Of a stretch of 64,000 bases of DNA, positions 53,401 to 62,921 are shown piece after piece (the first letter of the stretch is position 1; each line of letters begins with the position of its first letter). This DNA comes from Aradus depressus (Eukaryota > Arthropoda > Insecta > Hemiptera > Aradidae), in contig OY759215.1 of NCBI GenBank assembly GCA_963662175.1, positions 54,515,213-54,579,212 of the forward strand. The letters are read 5' to 3'. Below the pieces are notes generated by a model. That model was not told the DNA's origin. It saw only the letters and a list, made by a program, of their open reading frames with translations, and made no database searches. Both the position numbers and the translations under genes were made by a program.

Positions 53401-55333
53401 AGGAGTTTCATTATTGTATATTTAATTATAGTTATACAACTGTTGTTGAAAAGGGAAGAAAATATTTGAGACTAAACAAATTCTTAACTGTACAGCAAAT
53501 GAAAGTGCAACCCTTTCCCTTAACTGATCTAAACTAACTTGACGACGGTGTAATGCCGAAACCGGTAGTAGTAGTATGTATAACATTTTGTAAAATAAAC
53601 AATATTTAAAAAAAAAAAGTTTTTATTTATATCGTTTTATGTTCATACAAAACTCACAATAGTGCAGAGCTGATATAGCACTAGATCTGGAAGGGTTGTG
53701 AATTATTGGGGGGAAAAACTATGGGTTGATTGTGTCTTCATGGCAAAACCTAAAAATCCATATCCATAAAATAAAGAAATGTGAACATTGTTTATGTGAC
53801 GCTGTTTTTTCATTGGAAATTATTTTTCTGCTTATTTAACTAGACCCAGTGAATTATCTGAGAACTGTGGCATCTCAGTGCCGGCAGTGGGGACTCAGAA
53901 CTGGCAGCCTCCCGCACCAATATTCCCTCACTTGGGGCAGGTAAAATAAATATATTTTTAAAAAGAATTAGAAAATTAAAATGAATGCATAAGTGCTATA
54001 TAAGGTTGACATCTGCGTTGACTATATCTGCGGATGTTTTTGGGGTAACGGACTTCAACGGGCTTAAATATACATTAAAATAACATATTTTTAAAAATAT
54101 TGTCTATTTCACAAAAACGTTATACATATACGAGTACTACCGGTTTTGGAGTTACATCTTCGTCGGGTTTAGTTATAAACTCAGCAGACTGACTCCTAGT
54201 TTCTAACTAAAGCCGACGGTGTAATATGGTGTAATATGTATACATTTTTGGTGGAATAAATATCAAAAAATAAGTTTGTTTTATTTATTTATTATAACTA
54301 TTGTATTTATAAACATTCATTAGTGTTTGTTTTTGATTATTTAACATCTATTGTATAGATTTACCTCTTTCAGATAATTTCCACTCCAATTGGCCCCCCT
54401 ACATCTCTTCCAGTCTATTCGGGATTCGCCAATCTGACACAGCAGTCATCACCTCCTTCCGCACAGTTTTTCTTCCAAGAAGTAAGTAAAAGAAAAAAAT
54501 GGATAGCAAATAAAATACAAATATATGTATTTCCTTTTGTACTAGAAACGCTCGTAGATGAGAGAATTGAATGCTGTTATCACTTATTACTTTATTATAA
54601 TCTTTTTAAATATTTTAATAATCTTGTATTCAAATTGCACATTGAAATTAAGAATATTTTAACAGAAATTTTGAAGTAATGCATTTGCTTTACTTGTGTT
54701 TTAGAGCCAGTCAGCCTCTGCTGTGAGTCTACACACGGAACAACATCAAGGTAAGGAATTATATAATTAATTCTCCCTTTTTTCAAAATTCTTAGATATT
54801 AAATGATTTACACTTTGATTTACACACATTTTAGTATAATTATACTGAGCATAATGGCATGTATGGTGGAATACGCTACTTTGAAAAAAATGATTAGTTT
54901 CAAAGTAGCGTATGCATTTCCCATGTTAATAATTAACGCAATTTTATCAATTTGAGGTTGGTATTACCATTCCAGGTATAATCGGAGGTGAATAAATACA
55001 GACGCATTTATTCACTAAATTATTAATTTTTGAAACGTTCCGTACAATTTTCTTCGGTTATCATGCTTTGAGCTTTTCCTAATGAACTTCATAAAGTCTT
55101 ATTCTTTTCCCGAGCCATTCTTCCTATCTTCACCCGGCTCACAGTTTCATCTTAATACTAAATAGGCCTTACATATTTGTAATATTTATTGAATGTGAGG
55201 AGTTTTTGAGGACTAATGTATTATTGTCCACATTTCAGTGACTTCTCCGACTGGCGGTGGCTCCCTCCTGCTCAGCCCTTCCGGTCTGGAGGCACCTCGG
55301 CTTCCCTTCATCTCTCCCCCCACTTCATCATGA
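19806..55333 (+). CDS. GBF1: Golgi brefeldin A-resistant Arf-GEF 1 (GBF1), complete, 37 coding exons, 1867 aa
   Basis: Large Arf guanine-nucleotide exchange factor that activates Arf1 at the cis-Golgi and ER-Golgi intermediate for COPI coat recruitment (Drosophila garz). Exons: 19806-19928, 20459-20657, 22428-22546, 23007-23115, 23210-23316, 23622-23745, 24802-24984, 26282-26406, 27083-27344, 28280-28500, 29231-29408, 30033-30148, 35473-35602, 35935-36062, 37404-37606, 37711-37834, 39132-39340, 40302-40538, 41194-41293, 42128-42304, 42464-42584, 42992-43134, 44441-44556, 44707-44866, 45415-45634, 46509-46663, 47412-47613, 47728-47891, 48602-48766, 49501-49686, 50675-50788, 51816-51981, 52070-52241, 53844-53940, 54374-54481, 54705-54750, 55239-55333. 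Every junction is GT-AG, all phases agree, and the total of 5604 nt closes at TGA 55331. The length is close to human GBF1, about 1859 aa. Order: DCB, linker, HUS, Sec7, HDS1-3, Pro-rich tail. The exon 9 donor was set at 27345 because only that choice keeps the frame into exon 10. Alternative exons cannot be excluded. Confidence 0.93.
20773..22159. mobile_element. 1.4-kb element with CCATTCCACGT terminal inverted repeats
   Basis: The left end reads CCATTCCACGTCAAATC. The right end, on the minus strand, reads CCATTCCACGTAAAATC (16 of 17 identical). The interior has no convincing coding region. A single end of the same type (CATTCCACGCCAAATAAG) occurs at about 28689. The element lies wholly within GBF1 intron 2. 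I saw no clear target duplication. Confidence 0.5.
22760..22825. repeat. TTTTA-rich simple repeat
   Basis: A run of T-rich pentamer-like units (TTTTA) in GBF1 intron 3. Ordinary low-complexity DNA. Confidence 0.7.
24802..27344 (+). CDS. GBF1: GBF1 exons 7-9: acidic, proline-rich linker
   Basis: Residues 261-450, a low-complexity disordered stretch with a run of prolines ([14 protein letters not shown]), many Glu/Ser, and repeated short ENxP units in exon 9 ([20 protein letters not shown]). It is poorly conserved in the family, so these exons rest on frame, phase and splice signals more than on homology. The conserved [10 protein letters not shown] at the end links to HUS. Confidence 0.8.
25560..25900. 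repeat. Unclassified dispersed repeat copies
   Basis: Two or three units share a core like tcgacacgaaatt or tcgacacaaaagtt (near 25588, 25720 and 25860). In reverse orientation this equals the core at 4.43 and 13.5 kb. Located in GBF1 intron 7. Class unknown. Confidence 0.4.
27515..27715. mobile_element. Foldback/MITE-like element
   Basis: About 50-bp inverted arms (roughly 27520-27575 and 27655-27712) share CCTCCCCCTCAAAT and CATTTCAAACTGGCATTA in opposite orientation, around an ~80-bp loop. GBF1 intron 9. No coding capacity. The outer boundary and target duplication are unclear. Confidence 0.55.
28280..36062 (+). CDS. GBF1: GBF1 exons 10-14: HUS domain
   Basis: Residues 451-708. Exon 10 reads [18 protein letters not shown] and continues [13 protein letters not shown]. 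Exon 12 carries the HUS box NYDC at residues 602-605, a signature of large Arf-GEFs. Exon 13 reads [20 protein letters not shown]. Exon 14 ends in a lysine-rich run (AVKRKKK). Intron 12 (30149-35472) holds the antisense LTR retrotransposon, so splicing must bridge 5.3 kb with many homopolymer runs. Confidence 0.9.
31015..31860 (-). repeat. 3' LTR of the antisense element
   Basis: 846 bp. Its element-3' end (window-left) contains three tandem units, each starting TGAAACAATTACT (31015, 31088, 31162). The first two carry CCCACGTTGGGCGCCAA, a copy of the primer-binding site. The middle carries CT-rich tandem units of about 30 bp. Confidence 0.88.
31560..31720. repeat. CT-rich ~30-bp tandem repeat inside the LTR
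   Basis: About four copies of a unit containing CAACCTTCCTCCTTCACTCT then CTATCTCCAAC. The same array occurs in the other LTR at 35136-35296, so it predates insertion. Reading frames across it are low-complexity by-products. Confidence 0.8.
31880..33170. repeat. Homopolymer-rich interior of the LTR element
   Basis: At least ten T runs of 12-38 nt (A runs on the element strand), spaced roughly 50-120 bp apart. The spacers resemble each other (for example CAGGTAACTA and AACTAGCAAACAA), suggesting an expanded A-rich satellite between gag and the 3' LTR. No open frame. Confidence 0.75.
33582..34445 (-). CDS. Gag-like protein of the LTR element
   Basis: 287 residues, [20 protein letters not shown] onward. 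The first ~100 residues are acidic and glycine-rich. Residues about 95-190 are predicted coiled coil ([20 protein letters not shown] and following). The rest is Lys/Asn-rich and basic. Near the C-terminus [14 protein letters not shown] resembles a decayed CCHC zinc knuckle. Position after the 5' LTR and PBS supports Gag. Homology is not demonstrated. A short Lys-rich frame at 33377-33610 overlaps its end in another frame and may be a continuation after a frameshift. Confidence 0.55.
   Translation of the reverse strand: MADEDTGESTHSMAGEQGPEFVYDGEAGELVAGMDGIGSGLGGLGLRDVDRDVRESGFVEGTGENSMIVMSPLIGRSNSGDEEANKKKDDNPFNRSQFEQMMDRMEQLSCKLETINETNKKEIIESVEQRFEFFEIQISKKIEQLRGEQQNNNTNEIIVETKTDLIEVENKCENKLITDEKKKLNEIGNAQKNELEISKSKSNRKENRKIKLNKEINKDYIPFNTLCRLGFIRKSYKLSKISKDKIKNKNILILKVKLTEINYKNNCKGNLGHICQESCDKKKIKEN
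34566..34588 (-). other. Primer-binding site of the LTR element
   Basis: Immediately after the 5' LTR on the minus strand: TTGGCGCCCAACGTTTTGGC. The two copies trapped inside each LTR read TTGGCGCCCAACGTGGGGC, the form common in insect LTR elements (from memory). The functional site thus differs from the trapped copies by GTTTTG for GTGGGG. Confidence 0.7.
34589..35435 (-). repeat. 5' LTR of the antisense element
   Basis: 847 bp, almost identical to the 31015-31860 copy and with the same triple end units (34589, 34662, 34736). Its outer end meets the ATAT target duplication 33 bp before GBF1 exon 13, so it sits close to that exon's branch point. Confidence 0.88.
36097..36239. mobile_element. 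hAT-like MITE, 143 bp
   Basis: Ends TAGTGTTTCTCAAATCT and, in reverse, CAGTATTTCTCAAACCT are the common hAT-type terminal motif. Flanking 8-mers (atttaggc and acttggtc) match at 5 of 8, consistent with an old duplication. Lies in GBF1 intron 14 just after exon 14. Confidence 0.6.
37404..40538 (+). CDS. GBF1: GBF1 exons 15-18: catalytic Sec7 domain
   Basis: Residues 709-965; Sec7 spans about 716-905. It inserts a glutamate into the Arf nucleotide site to eject GDP. The catalytic glutamate is Glu801 in FRLPGES (codon 37784-37786), matching human Glu794. The second Sec7 signature is [14 protein letters not shown]. Met839 there corresponds to human Met832, where a change to Leu gives brefeldin A resistance, so a sensitive enzyme is predicted. 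GQFLQ-type start ([13 protein letters not shown]) and [11 protein letters not shown] are also present. Confidence 0.93.
38098..38165 (-). repeat. Penelope-type repeat fragment with hammerhead-like core
   Basis: Minus strand: CTGATAAC, a hairpin GGGA...TCTC, then GAAACGCCTGTGACTTGATG. Same architecture as the other units (CTGANRA, short stem, GAAA). Located in GBF1 intron 16. Confidence 0.5.
38257..38282. repeat. (G)26 homopolymer
   Basis: Twenty-six consecutive Gs on the + strand in a strongly AT-rich intron (GBF1 intron 16). Unusually long. On the transcript it could form G-quadruplexes. Confidence 0.9.
38300..38550. repeat. Unclassified interspersed repeat with (CA)n
   Basis: GC-richer block containing GGTTCTGCCATCTTGGAGCT, an ACACAC microsatellite (about 38478-38500) and an end TTGCGTCGGGGGTTAAAAA. 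This end is familiar from insect interspersed repeats, but I cannot assign a class. Confidence 0.4.
41194..45634 (+). CDS. GBF1: GBF1 exons 19-25: HDS1 and HDS2 region
   Basis: Residues 966-1311. HDS1 blocks: [63 protein letters not shown]2 blocks: [55 protein letters not shown]1 in the family binds Golgi membrane lipids and helps control activity. Exons 24-25 are clearly GC-richer than exons 3-6. A SINE lies in intron 22 (43135-44440) and a Penelope-type inverted pair in intron 19 (41294-42127). Confidence 0.92.
41678..41926. repeat. Inverted pair of Penelope-type repeat units
   Basis: Arms 41678-41762 and 41831-41926 are inverted copies sharing TTAGCACTGAAGATGGTCCA, TGTGACTGGA and GTGGGTGGACAACTC, around a ~70-bp spacer. 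CTGAAGATGG matches the CTGANGA hammerhead core, but the GAAA element is decayed here. In GBF1 intron 19. Confidence 0.6.
43375..43640 (-). repeat. tRNA-derived SINE, head and body
   Basis: Minus strand: complete tRNA-like head (GGACGCCGGTAGCTCAGAGG, then B box GGGATCGAAACCC), the body with CTTCGGATAGGACGTTAAGC, and loss of the typical tail. In GBF1 intron 22. Not a functional tRNA gene: the anticodon arm is degenerate and it continues into the SINE body. Confidence 0.75.
45764..45862 (-). repeat. tRNA-derived SINE fragment
   Basis: Minus strand: B box GGGTTCGAAACCC, GAGACCCTTAGG and CCTTCGGATGGGACATTAAG. Truncated on both sides. GBF1 intron 25. Confidence 0.7.
46509..51981 (+). CDS. GBF1: GBF1 exons 26-32: variable loop and HDS3
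   Basis: Residues 1312-1695. Exon 26 has the conserved [14 protein letters not shown], a Ser/Thr-rich phosphorylatable segment of the family. Exon 27 reads [20 protein letters not shown]. Exon 28 is a highly basic then acidic segment ([14 protein letters not shown], then [10 protein letters not shown]). Exons 29-32 read [57 protein letters not shown] and [15 protein letters not shown]. Confidence 0.92.
46937..47125 (-). repeat. tRNA-derived SINE, diverged
   Basis: Recognised by the tail (minus strand GCCAGGGCATGAGTCAGAAA), by CACGTCCACCGGGGCGAG, and by CCTTAAGCCTGCCGTCCTTC. Old, with many changes. GBF1 intron 26. Confidence 0.6.
49835..49900 (-). repeat. Penelope-type repeat fragment with hammerhead-like core
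   Basis: Minus strand: CTGTTGAT, a perfect hairpin GGAAGTGCTTCC, then CGAAACGTCTG. GAAACGTC with the ACGT palindrome is the usual stem III and cleavage context of Penelope-associated hammerheads. The core has one change (A to T in CTGA). GBF1 intron 30. Confidence 0.5.
52070..55333 (+). CDS. GBF1: GBF1 exons 33-37: proline-rich C-terminal tail
   Basis: Residues 1696-1867. Exons are short (46-172 nt), Ser/Pro/Gln-rich and weakly conserved. They were assigned by continuous phases, acceptor and donor quality, and tail-like blocks ([40 protein letters not shown]). The stop is TGA 55331-55333. An AATAAA at 55383-55388 is only 50 bp downstream. An alternative 3' end using the exon-like block after the acceptor at about 58866 is possible but unproven. 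Confidence 0.75.
52385..52560 (-). repeat. Penelope-like unit, single arm
   Basis: Shares GGACATATTGTCGAAACTTA and AAACAAACTTCTTTTTTTGG with the 225-505 palindrome. The core on the minus strand reads CCTGACGGTGTAATGCTGAA then ACCTGTAGT. GBF1 intron 33. Confidence 0.6.
52886..53222 (+). repeat. tRNA-derived SINE, full-length reference copy
   Basis: Starts GGTGCCGGTAGCTCAGTGGT (box A TAGCTCAGTGG), B box GGGTTCGAAACCC at about 52942-52954, then a tRNA-unrelated body of ~250 bp and the tail GCCCGGGCATGAGTCATAA. TTTTCTTTATTTT occurs on both sides (about 52869-52881 and 53226-53238), a likely target duplication, so the insertion edges may extend a few bases beyond the given limits. The tRNA head with pol III boxes implies pol III transcription. 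GBF1 intron 33, sense orientation. Confidence 0.88.
53535..53625 (+). repeat. Penelope-like unit fragment
   Basis: CTTGACGACGGTGTAATGCC then GAAACCGGTAGTAGTAG, followed by an A-rich end. A single arm in GBF1 intron 33. Confidence 0.55.
54075..54305. repeat. Inverted, decayed pair of Penelope-like units
   Basis: The left arm has AAATATTGTCTATTTCACAA then ACTACCGG. The right arm has GACGGTGTAATATGG and AAATAAGTTTGTTTTATTTA. Same design as the 272-504 palindrome but with many changes. GBF1 intron 34. Confidence 0.55.
54871..54913. repeat. Perfect 16-bp inverted repeat (hairpin)
   Basis: ATACGCTACTTTGAAA at 54871-54886 is exactly complementary to 54898-54913, with an 11-base loop. In GBF1 intron 36. 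Origin unknown, perhaps the end of a very short foldback element. Confidence 0.75.
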
Positions 55334-55382
55334 GCAGCTTCTTCCAGTACCAAAGGAACATATTCAAGTCATTTAGAATTAT

Positions 55383-55388
55383 AATAAA
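55383..55388 (+). terminator. Candidate polyadenylation signal of GBF1
   Basis: AATAAA 50 bp after the GBF1 stop. Another AATAAA at 59007-59012 would fit a long 3' UTR or an alternative last exon. Confidence 0.35.
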
Positions 55389-55577
55389 AAATAAGTTACT
55401 TGTTCTCCTCAGTACAAAAAAAACCATATTTTAAAGATAAGTTTAATTTATTTAAATCTCTGTATGTATAAGAATGTATTGAAATATGCTCTAAAATGTA
55501 TTTAATAGGCTAAAAGTGTATTTTTTACTGCAACCTTCGGCCGCAAACCTCTCGAGTCACTCCTGTATTTTCTATAG

Positions 55578-55816
55578 CAAAGGGTCGGCAACCCGCGGCC
55601 CGCGAGAGATCGGAAAACTATTTTATTTAGTAAAAAATTGGATTCAATCTGGGAAGATTGAGATATACATAGATATACCAAGTCAAGTTGCTGAATATTT
55701 TCAATATATGAATTTTTCTTGTAATTTTTGCATTTCTTAGTTCTTATTGGTTTTATTTGCGTATGCGGTCCGAACTTGAGTACTCAAGGCAAGTGCAAAA
55801 AGGATGCTGACTCATG
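55578..55816. mobile_element. hAT-like MITE, 239 bp
   Basis: The left end is CAAAGGGTCGGCAACCCGCG and the right end on the minus strand is CATGAGTCAGCATCC. Both resemble the hAT end CAGGGGTCGGCAACC. Flanking 8-mers ttctatag and gtctaaag match at 6 of 8. Lies just 3' of GBF1. Confidence 0.65.
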
Positions 55817-56637
55817 GTCTAAAGAAATATTCTTAGAAATGGATGCCATTATATTAAATTTAGACGATACACTCCGAAAAGGCATGACTTAGTTTTTTGG
55901 CCTTTTCGCCCTGCCCTCATGCAGAAGACAGCTCGGACAGATTGACATTGTACTAGGCAGACTGTCTAACAAACCCATACATAGAAAAACGGAAATGCAC
56001 ACCCTGAGGCAGACACGTAATTAGTGTTAATCGGACAGACCGTTTAGTCATGCTGGGAAGCATACATATTGACTCACAAACAGACCATAGATTACTGTAA
56101 CGATGGGTACCCCATGTAAGTTAGTTCTAGGGTGGGGATGTTAAGCTTAACATTATAAAATACCACTACCAATGCCTTCTACCAAAGTCCAGCATGAAAT
56201 ATCAGTAAAATAAGTGGTTTTACCTAGTTGAATTGTGGACCCCTACTCGTTGATTATGTTTCTCTTTGGTTCCTCCGATTTGGCTTGATGGTATATGCAT
56301 AGACGTGGGAAAGGTTGGGACCTTAATAAAATGACGGTAAGCACAGGGTCCATTCAGCATCGTCTTCAAAGCAAGCCATTCCCAAACGCGTTATTTCGCC
56401 ATTCATTTCTCAATCTTTTCAGTTTTCCTTTTGTGACTTTTTTAAAATTTTATTTTGGAAGCATATGGAATAGTTTACAAAAAACTATTGAAAATGAGAG
56501 TGTGTGATACATTTCTTCAGATTTGATCCCCCCTTGCAATGAAACAAAAACACAGGAAGTGAATCAGATCCATCGATTAATAGTAACAACTAACGAACGG
56601 GATCTTATATTGTGTTATATTATATATAAGTATTTAT

Positions 56638-56983
56638 CAGGGGTGGCCAACATAATGTCATATGAGAGTCAACTATAACATGGCAATACTTGGCAAGAGC
56701 CGTATTTTTCAATTAGATATTAGTCTTAGGGATAAGCTGAGAAGGGACCATTAGAAAACATTGAAAGATAAATCAAACGTATTGAAAATATGGTAATAAT
56801 ATCTTTAAACATTTGAAGAAAAATGATATATACTATATTTATGGGTTTTGCATGTGCATTCTTTGTCGTTGTTGGCCATGCGTGATGCCAAACGAAATTA
56901 TATACAACTAAATTTCTCAACAATGTCCCAACTCCAATATATGTTTAATTTTATTAAATATGAGACGCGGTTTGGCCACCCCT
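56638..56983. mobile_element. MITE-like element with CAGGGGTGGCCAA ends
   Basis: CAGGGGTGGCCAA at 56638 and its exact inverse TTGGCCACCCCTG ending at 56983. Interior 320 bp, AT-rich, with no conserved coding region. The motif is hAT-type. No convincing 8-bp duplication. Confidence 0.6.
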
Positions 56984-59900
56984 GATAAAGATATTTAATT
57001 TATCGGGTAGATTTTAAAAATGCAAGAATAGAACCATATTTGTTGGCCAATGTGCACGTTCAATAAGGCCAAAAAAAGAGAAAAAAAAACAAAAAAAAAA
57101 AACATATTTGTGCTGGGGGCGCTGGTATGATTGTGTTCAGTTTTTTTTTTTTTTTTAAATTAGTGTAGAAACAATACCAGCATTCGGGAATGACAAAAAA
57201 AAAACAGTCAAGATTGTTTGCATTATAAATGAAATTATTTTTGGATACATGAAGAAACCAATTTAGTCCCATTATCATGTTGCTTTTATGCCGGAAAGAT
57301 CATTTGAATTGCTCAATTTTTGGAGATTGCGGCGCTTGCATCTCATGCGTTACTTTACTTTTAAAAATACAAGGATAAAGTTCAAAGCTCAACTTTTATG
57401 ATTCTTAATTGAGACAGAACCAAAGAATTTAGAGCATACATTAAATAATTTTCGATCTAAACTAAAGATAGCTGGTTTTGGTTCGAAAAATTTTATCAAA
57501 TAATAATATTCAAATTCGAAACTATTGGATCGATTTCACTCTTATTCTCTACAAGAAGAGTAAATAAATAAAAATTATATGTTATTTTTAAATATGTAAG
57601 TATATTTATTTTTCTTGGACATTTATGGCAACAAATAGTTGCCTTATTATGTGTATTTCACACAACCAATATCGGAGCAGACAACGCGATGGCATAGCGC
57701 TTCATGAAGTTTTGGTGGCGGGATTATAAATTAACCAGGAATTATTTATTGCTATATGTTTTTATATATTCATTTTAAATTGAGTACATAAAGCCTGAAT
57801 ATTATTTTTTCACGTTACATCAAATTATTTTCATTTGAACACTTCAACAAACTTGATATTGTCGTTTTGAAAATGAATAATTCACCTGTTCTATCTAACC
57901 TCCGAATCGAGTTTGGCTTCAACGATATTCCTCTTGATAGCGGCTACGAAGTTTTGAAATGTCATGATAATACTTATACTGCATATGCATAAGAAAAATA
58001 ATGAGTTAGAAATAATTAAATAATAACAGAAATTTGGTTATATAACTGCATTTTTCATACCTATCTACCCTCCTGGTTAAACGTAAAGGCAATACTTCTT
58101 CCATGTAATTTTAAGATGAATTTCTGTATGACATTTTTTGTAAATTTTCAACTATGGCAAATTGAAAAAAGAACATTATTAGAAGATAAGAAAAATATAT
58201 TTATTATTTTGTTAAAATGATTAAACTTGTATTCTGTGTATCTATGTCAATTAGTTCCTGTGAATAGCTAATTTTTAATACCATTCTTGGAGCTAGTCTT
58301 TAATATGTCGACGGTGTCTCGTATCTAAATATGCTACTAGAGACTTTTTCAAATCTGTAGAAGGAACAGTTTTTTTTCTTTCAGCGCGAAAACCGCAGAC
58401 ACATTAACTAGACCCTCGATGTGTTATTTTTCGTTTGACGCTATTAGTTTATATTCTTTTGTCTTTATATTCGTAAATTTAATATATTAATTCATAAATA
58501 ATAAAATGTTCGTTACATTCCTTGTCATAACTTCCATATTTCACATATTGAGTGGTCTATTACCAATGTATTTTTTCGCTAATATAGTCTTAATTTATGT
58601 ACATACATGTATTTATTAATTAAAATATACATTTGTTATCTATTTGAATTACATATCCTATTTATCATTGTTTGTTGTTTATATTTATTTTTTAAGAAAT
58701 TGCCGTGAAGTTAAACCATGTATTATTGTTCATGTAGACATCATTGTTATGAAACATGTATTTATGTAGCTACTCTCAAAATATATTGTTTTACTGTTAT
58801 ATATATATTTTTTATTTTTGACATTATTTATTAGAAAACCTGCTCTTTTATTCTTTCTCGTTACAGGGAGTTTATAGAATCCAGAAATTATATATGAGGC
58901 CTAAAACCATCTGACAGTAAGTGGATTTGGAGGTGACGATTGAAGAATTTAAGAAATGATCGTTGTATTTCAAATGTATTTGACACTCTTTATGTTTAGA
59001 ATATCAAATAAACACTTAACCGTCTTTATTGTCAAATAATTAAAAATATAACGTTTATATTGGAAGGCGGTGGCGTTCAGCCCCGCTAAGTAAATTGGGA
59101 AAGTTGCCAAGTGTATATTTACTGGATAGGGTGTACCTACATGTTTTCACGGTATCGTAACGTGCTTACAATAATGCGCATCGGCTTACGTGCGCAATGT
59201 CTCCCTGTTGGGACGTGCATGGAAAGAAAACAAGATGAAATACGTCAAATTCCGATTGGAAATCAGAGAGAAATTCATCTTTAGAAATTAGGTTTTTTAT
59301 TTTCTTTTTCTCCGCCTTCTTGTTTCAGTTAGTGAAGCCTGAAGCCACGATATACTAGCAGGGGTGCCGATCAGTACGGGCGCTAAGCAAGTCCGATGTA
59401 GAAAAAAAATCCATGGTACAACAGTCTAAATGGATAAGTGTGAAGTCGAGAAGGAATCAGAAATCTAAATAAAACCATAAACATTGAGGTCAATCAAAGG
59501 TAAACATGTTCACCAGAGCGACAAGTCCTCTGAAAGTAGGGCATGAGTCAAAAACAAAAAAGACATTCCCTCATGTGATTTTTTTTTTTCATCAAATAAA
59601 AGATAATGACTAAATCAAAATATATTTTTTGGATTTCAAAATGGCATCGTAAGGACAATGTTGATGATAAAAATCTAAAAAAAAAAAATGCTATGTATTC
59701 ATACAGAGGGAGCATTCGCATAAAAACGATCAAATGGGAACAATATTTTTAAAAGGAAGATGGGGATAACTGTTTCCAGTATTTCTTTAATTTCCACAAG
59801 ATCCGATTGATGAGTAATTTTTTAGTAATTATTTTTAATGCATGTTTGCCTAATATTCATATATTCTTGTTTCTAGCTTCTTTTTCGCCCCAGATTATTG

Positions 59901-61520
59901 AAATTTTCAATATTTCTTTAAAATCACATATATTTTAAACACAGGCAGTAAAAATCGAAACCTACAAGAATCCTTTAATGTTTCCTGTAAGCACTTACCT
60001 GTAATATTTTTACTAACATTCAATACCAGATTTATTCCTTATTGGCTGCATAGAATTATGCCTAGTATTAAGTGCCAAATAATTTACTTGTTAAAAAAAT
60101 TATGAAAGAAACAGAAAGGGAAAATTAATAGTGATTTTAATGGTTTACCGAGTTGTAATAGTTCTTTCCAACCACAATAGACCGACAAGCGGCCGCAATG
60201 GATAGAAAGAAGGTCGCAGTGGACAGAGTTCAGCGATATCTTATGTTCTCTAATCCTCTCGATTCCATTTTTGACTTCTGAGCGCAACTGGTGGCGTCTA
60301 GGTTGAACGAAGTAGGAATGAAAAAATGAGGCTGTGAGAAAAAATAAACTAAACAACTCTTTTACAAATTATATTTTGAAAATTACTTATCACATAGATG
60401 ATTTTGAATAAATACAATAATACTGCCACAAGAGGCATTGAACAAAAAAATAGGATTTAGATGAATTGATTGTTTGACTGTTTAATATTTGTCAGTTGTT
60501 TTAGAAAAACATGTTTTCTTCTGACTTAATAAAAAATACGGTGGAACAGCAAATCGCACACTCAATGATCTAGATTACCTAAAATATAGGATTATTTTAC
60601 TTAAATTACTGACTGTATTTTTCTCTCATTCACTTAAATATATATATATATATATACCTTTCCTTGACCCTTATCAGTAAATAAATATTGAAGAGTTTTG
60701 TTCCTGCTGTAATTTATTGGGTGTGCGACATTTTTACATAGCTCATATTAAATTACATTTTGAATATACAAATATTAATTCCACATCCGAACGGTTTGCT
60801 ATATATACATATAAAAAAATACGTAAAATGTACATCTTATCAAATACATTTACAGCGAAACATTTTTTATACAGAGATATGTTTATGTCTTGTTGACTGT
60901 ATATCAATTCCTGATTTATATCACAACATTGTATATATATATATTTTGGGGAGAGTTTAACATCCTTACATACTCCAAAATTAATGGCAGGGAGGACGGG
61001 TTATAAGGTACACCACCCGGCTATCTATTGGTTGCCACCCATTTCTAATTTACAAGGGCAATATATATATATATGTACTCACAGGGATTCAACTTACAAT
61101 TCAAATAAAACATAAGAGTAGATTGGAAAGTCCTTCAAAGATAAGGATGTCTTTTTCACTGCTTGATACCCTGTCATATAAAAAGCTTCATTTTAGTTTA
61201 ACGTTAATTCAGTTATTACTATATCAGTAATTTAATAGCTGTTTCTTGCACAACTGATGAATTTTATTATATAATTCAATGAAAACATTAGATACTCTGA
61301 AGTTTTCATCAGTCATACATGTGCTTTTAGGCAAGTTACTGAGGTGTCACCTTTTTAACCATGGTTTTTTGGAAAAATTTCTAAAAAAGTCGCTTATTTA
61401 TTTTGATCTTAAGTCAGGAATGATGATACTTGCCATGGTCAATTTTCTCAATAATAATACTTCACGATTTTAGAAGCAGATGGCGGGAGATGGTATGTTT
61501 AGGGTTTACATACGTTTCTG
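56984..61520. other. Intergenic region 3' of GBF1
   Basis: Mostly AT-rich non-coding DNA. Contains an exon-like acceptor at about 58866 followed by a TAG within four codons in the GBF1 frame, an AATAAA at 59007, (TA)n runs near 60637-60656, and a small + strand SINE tail at about 59505-59552 (CACCAGAGCGACAAG, GGGCATGAGTCA). No gene recognised. Confidence 0.4.
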
Positions 61521-62920
<1,400 letters not shown>

Positions 62921-62921
62921 T

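Noticed and set aside
58867..59030. Possible alternative last GBF1 exon with AATAAA
   Set aside because: The acceptor is good, but the GBF1 frame stops after about three codons. The exon set ending at 55333 already gives a full-length tail. Kept only as a 3' UTR possibility.
60084..60356. 90-codon minus-strand reading frame
   Set aside because: No domain, no splice or homology support; codon use matches background.
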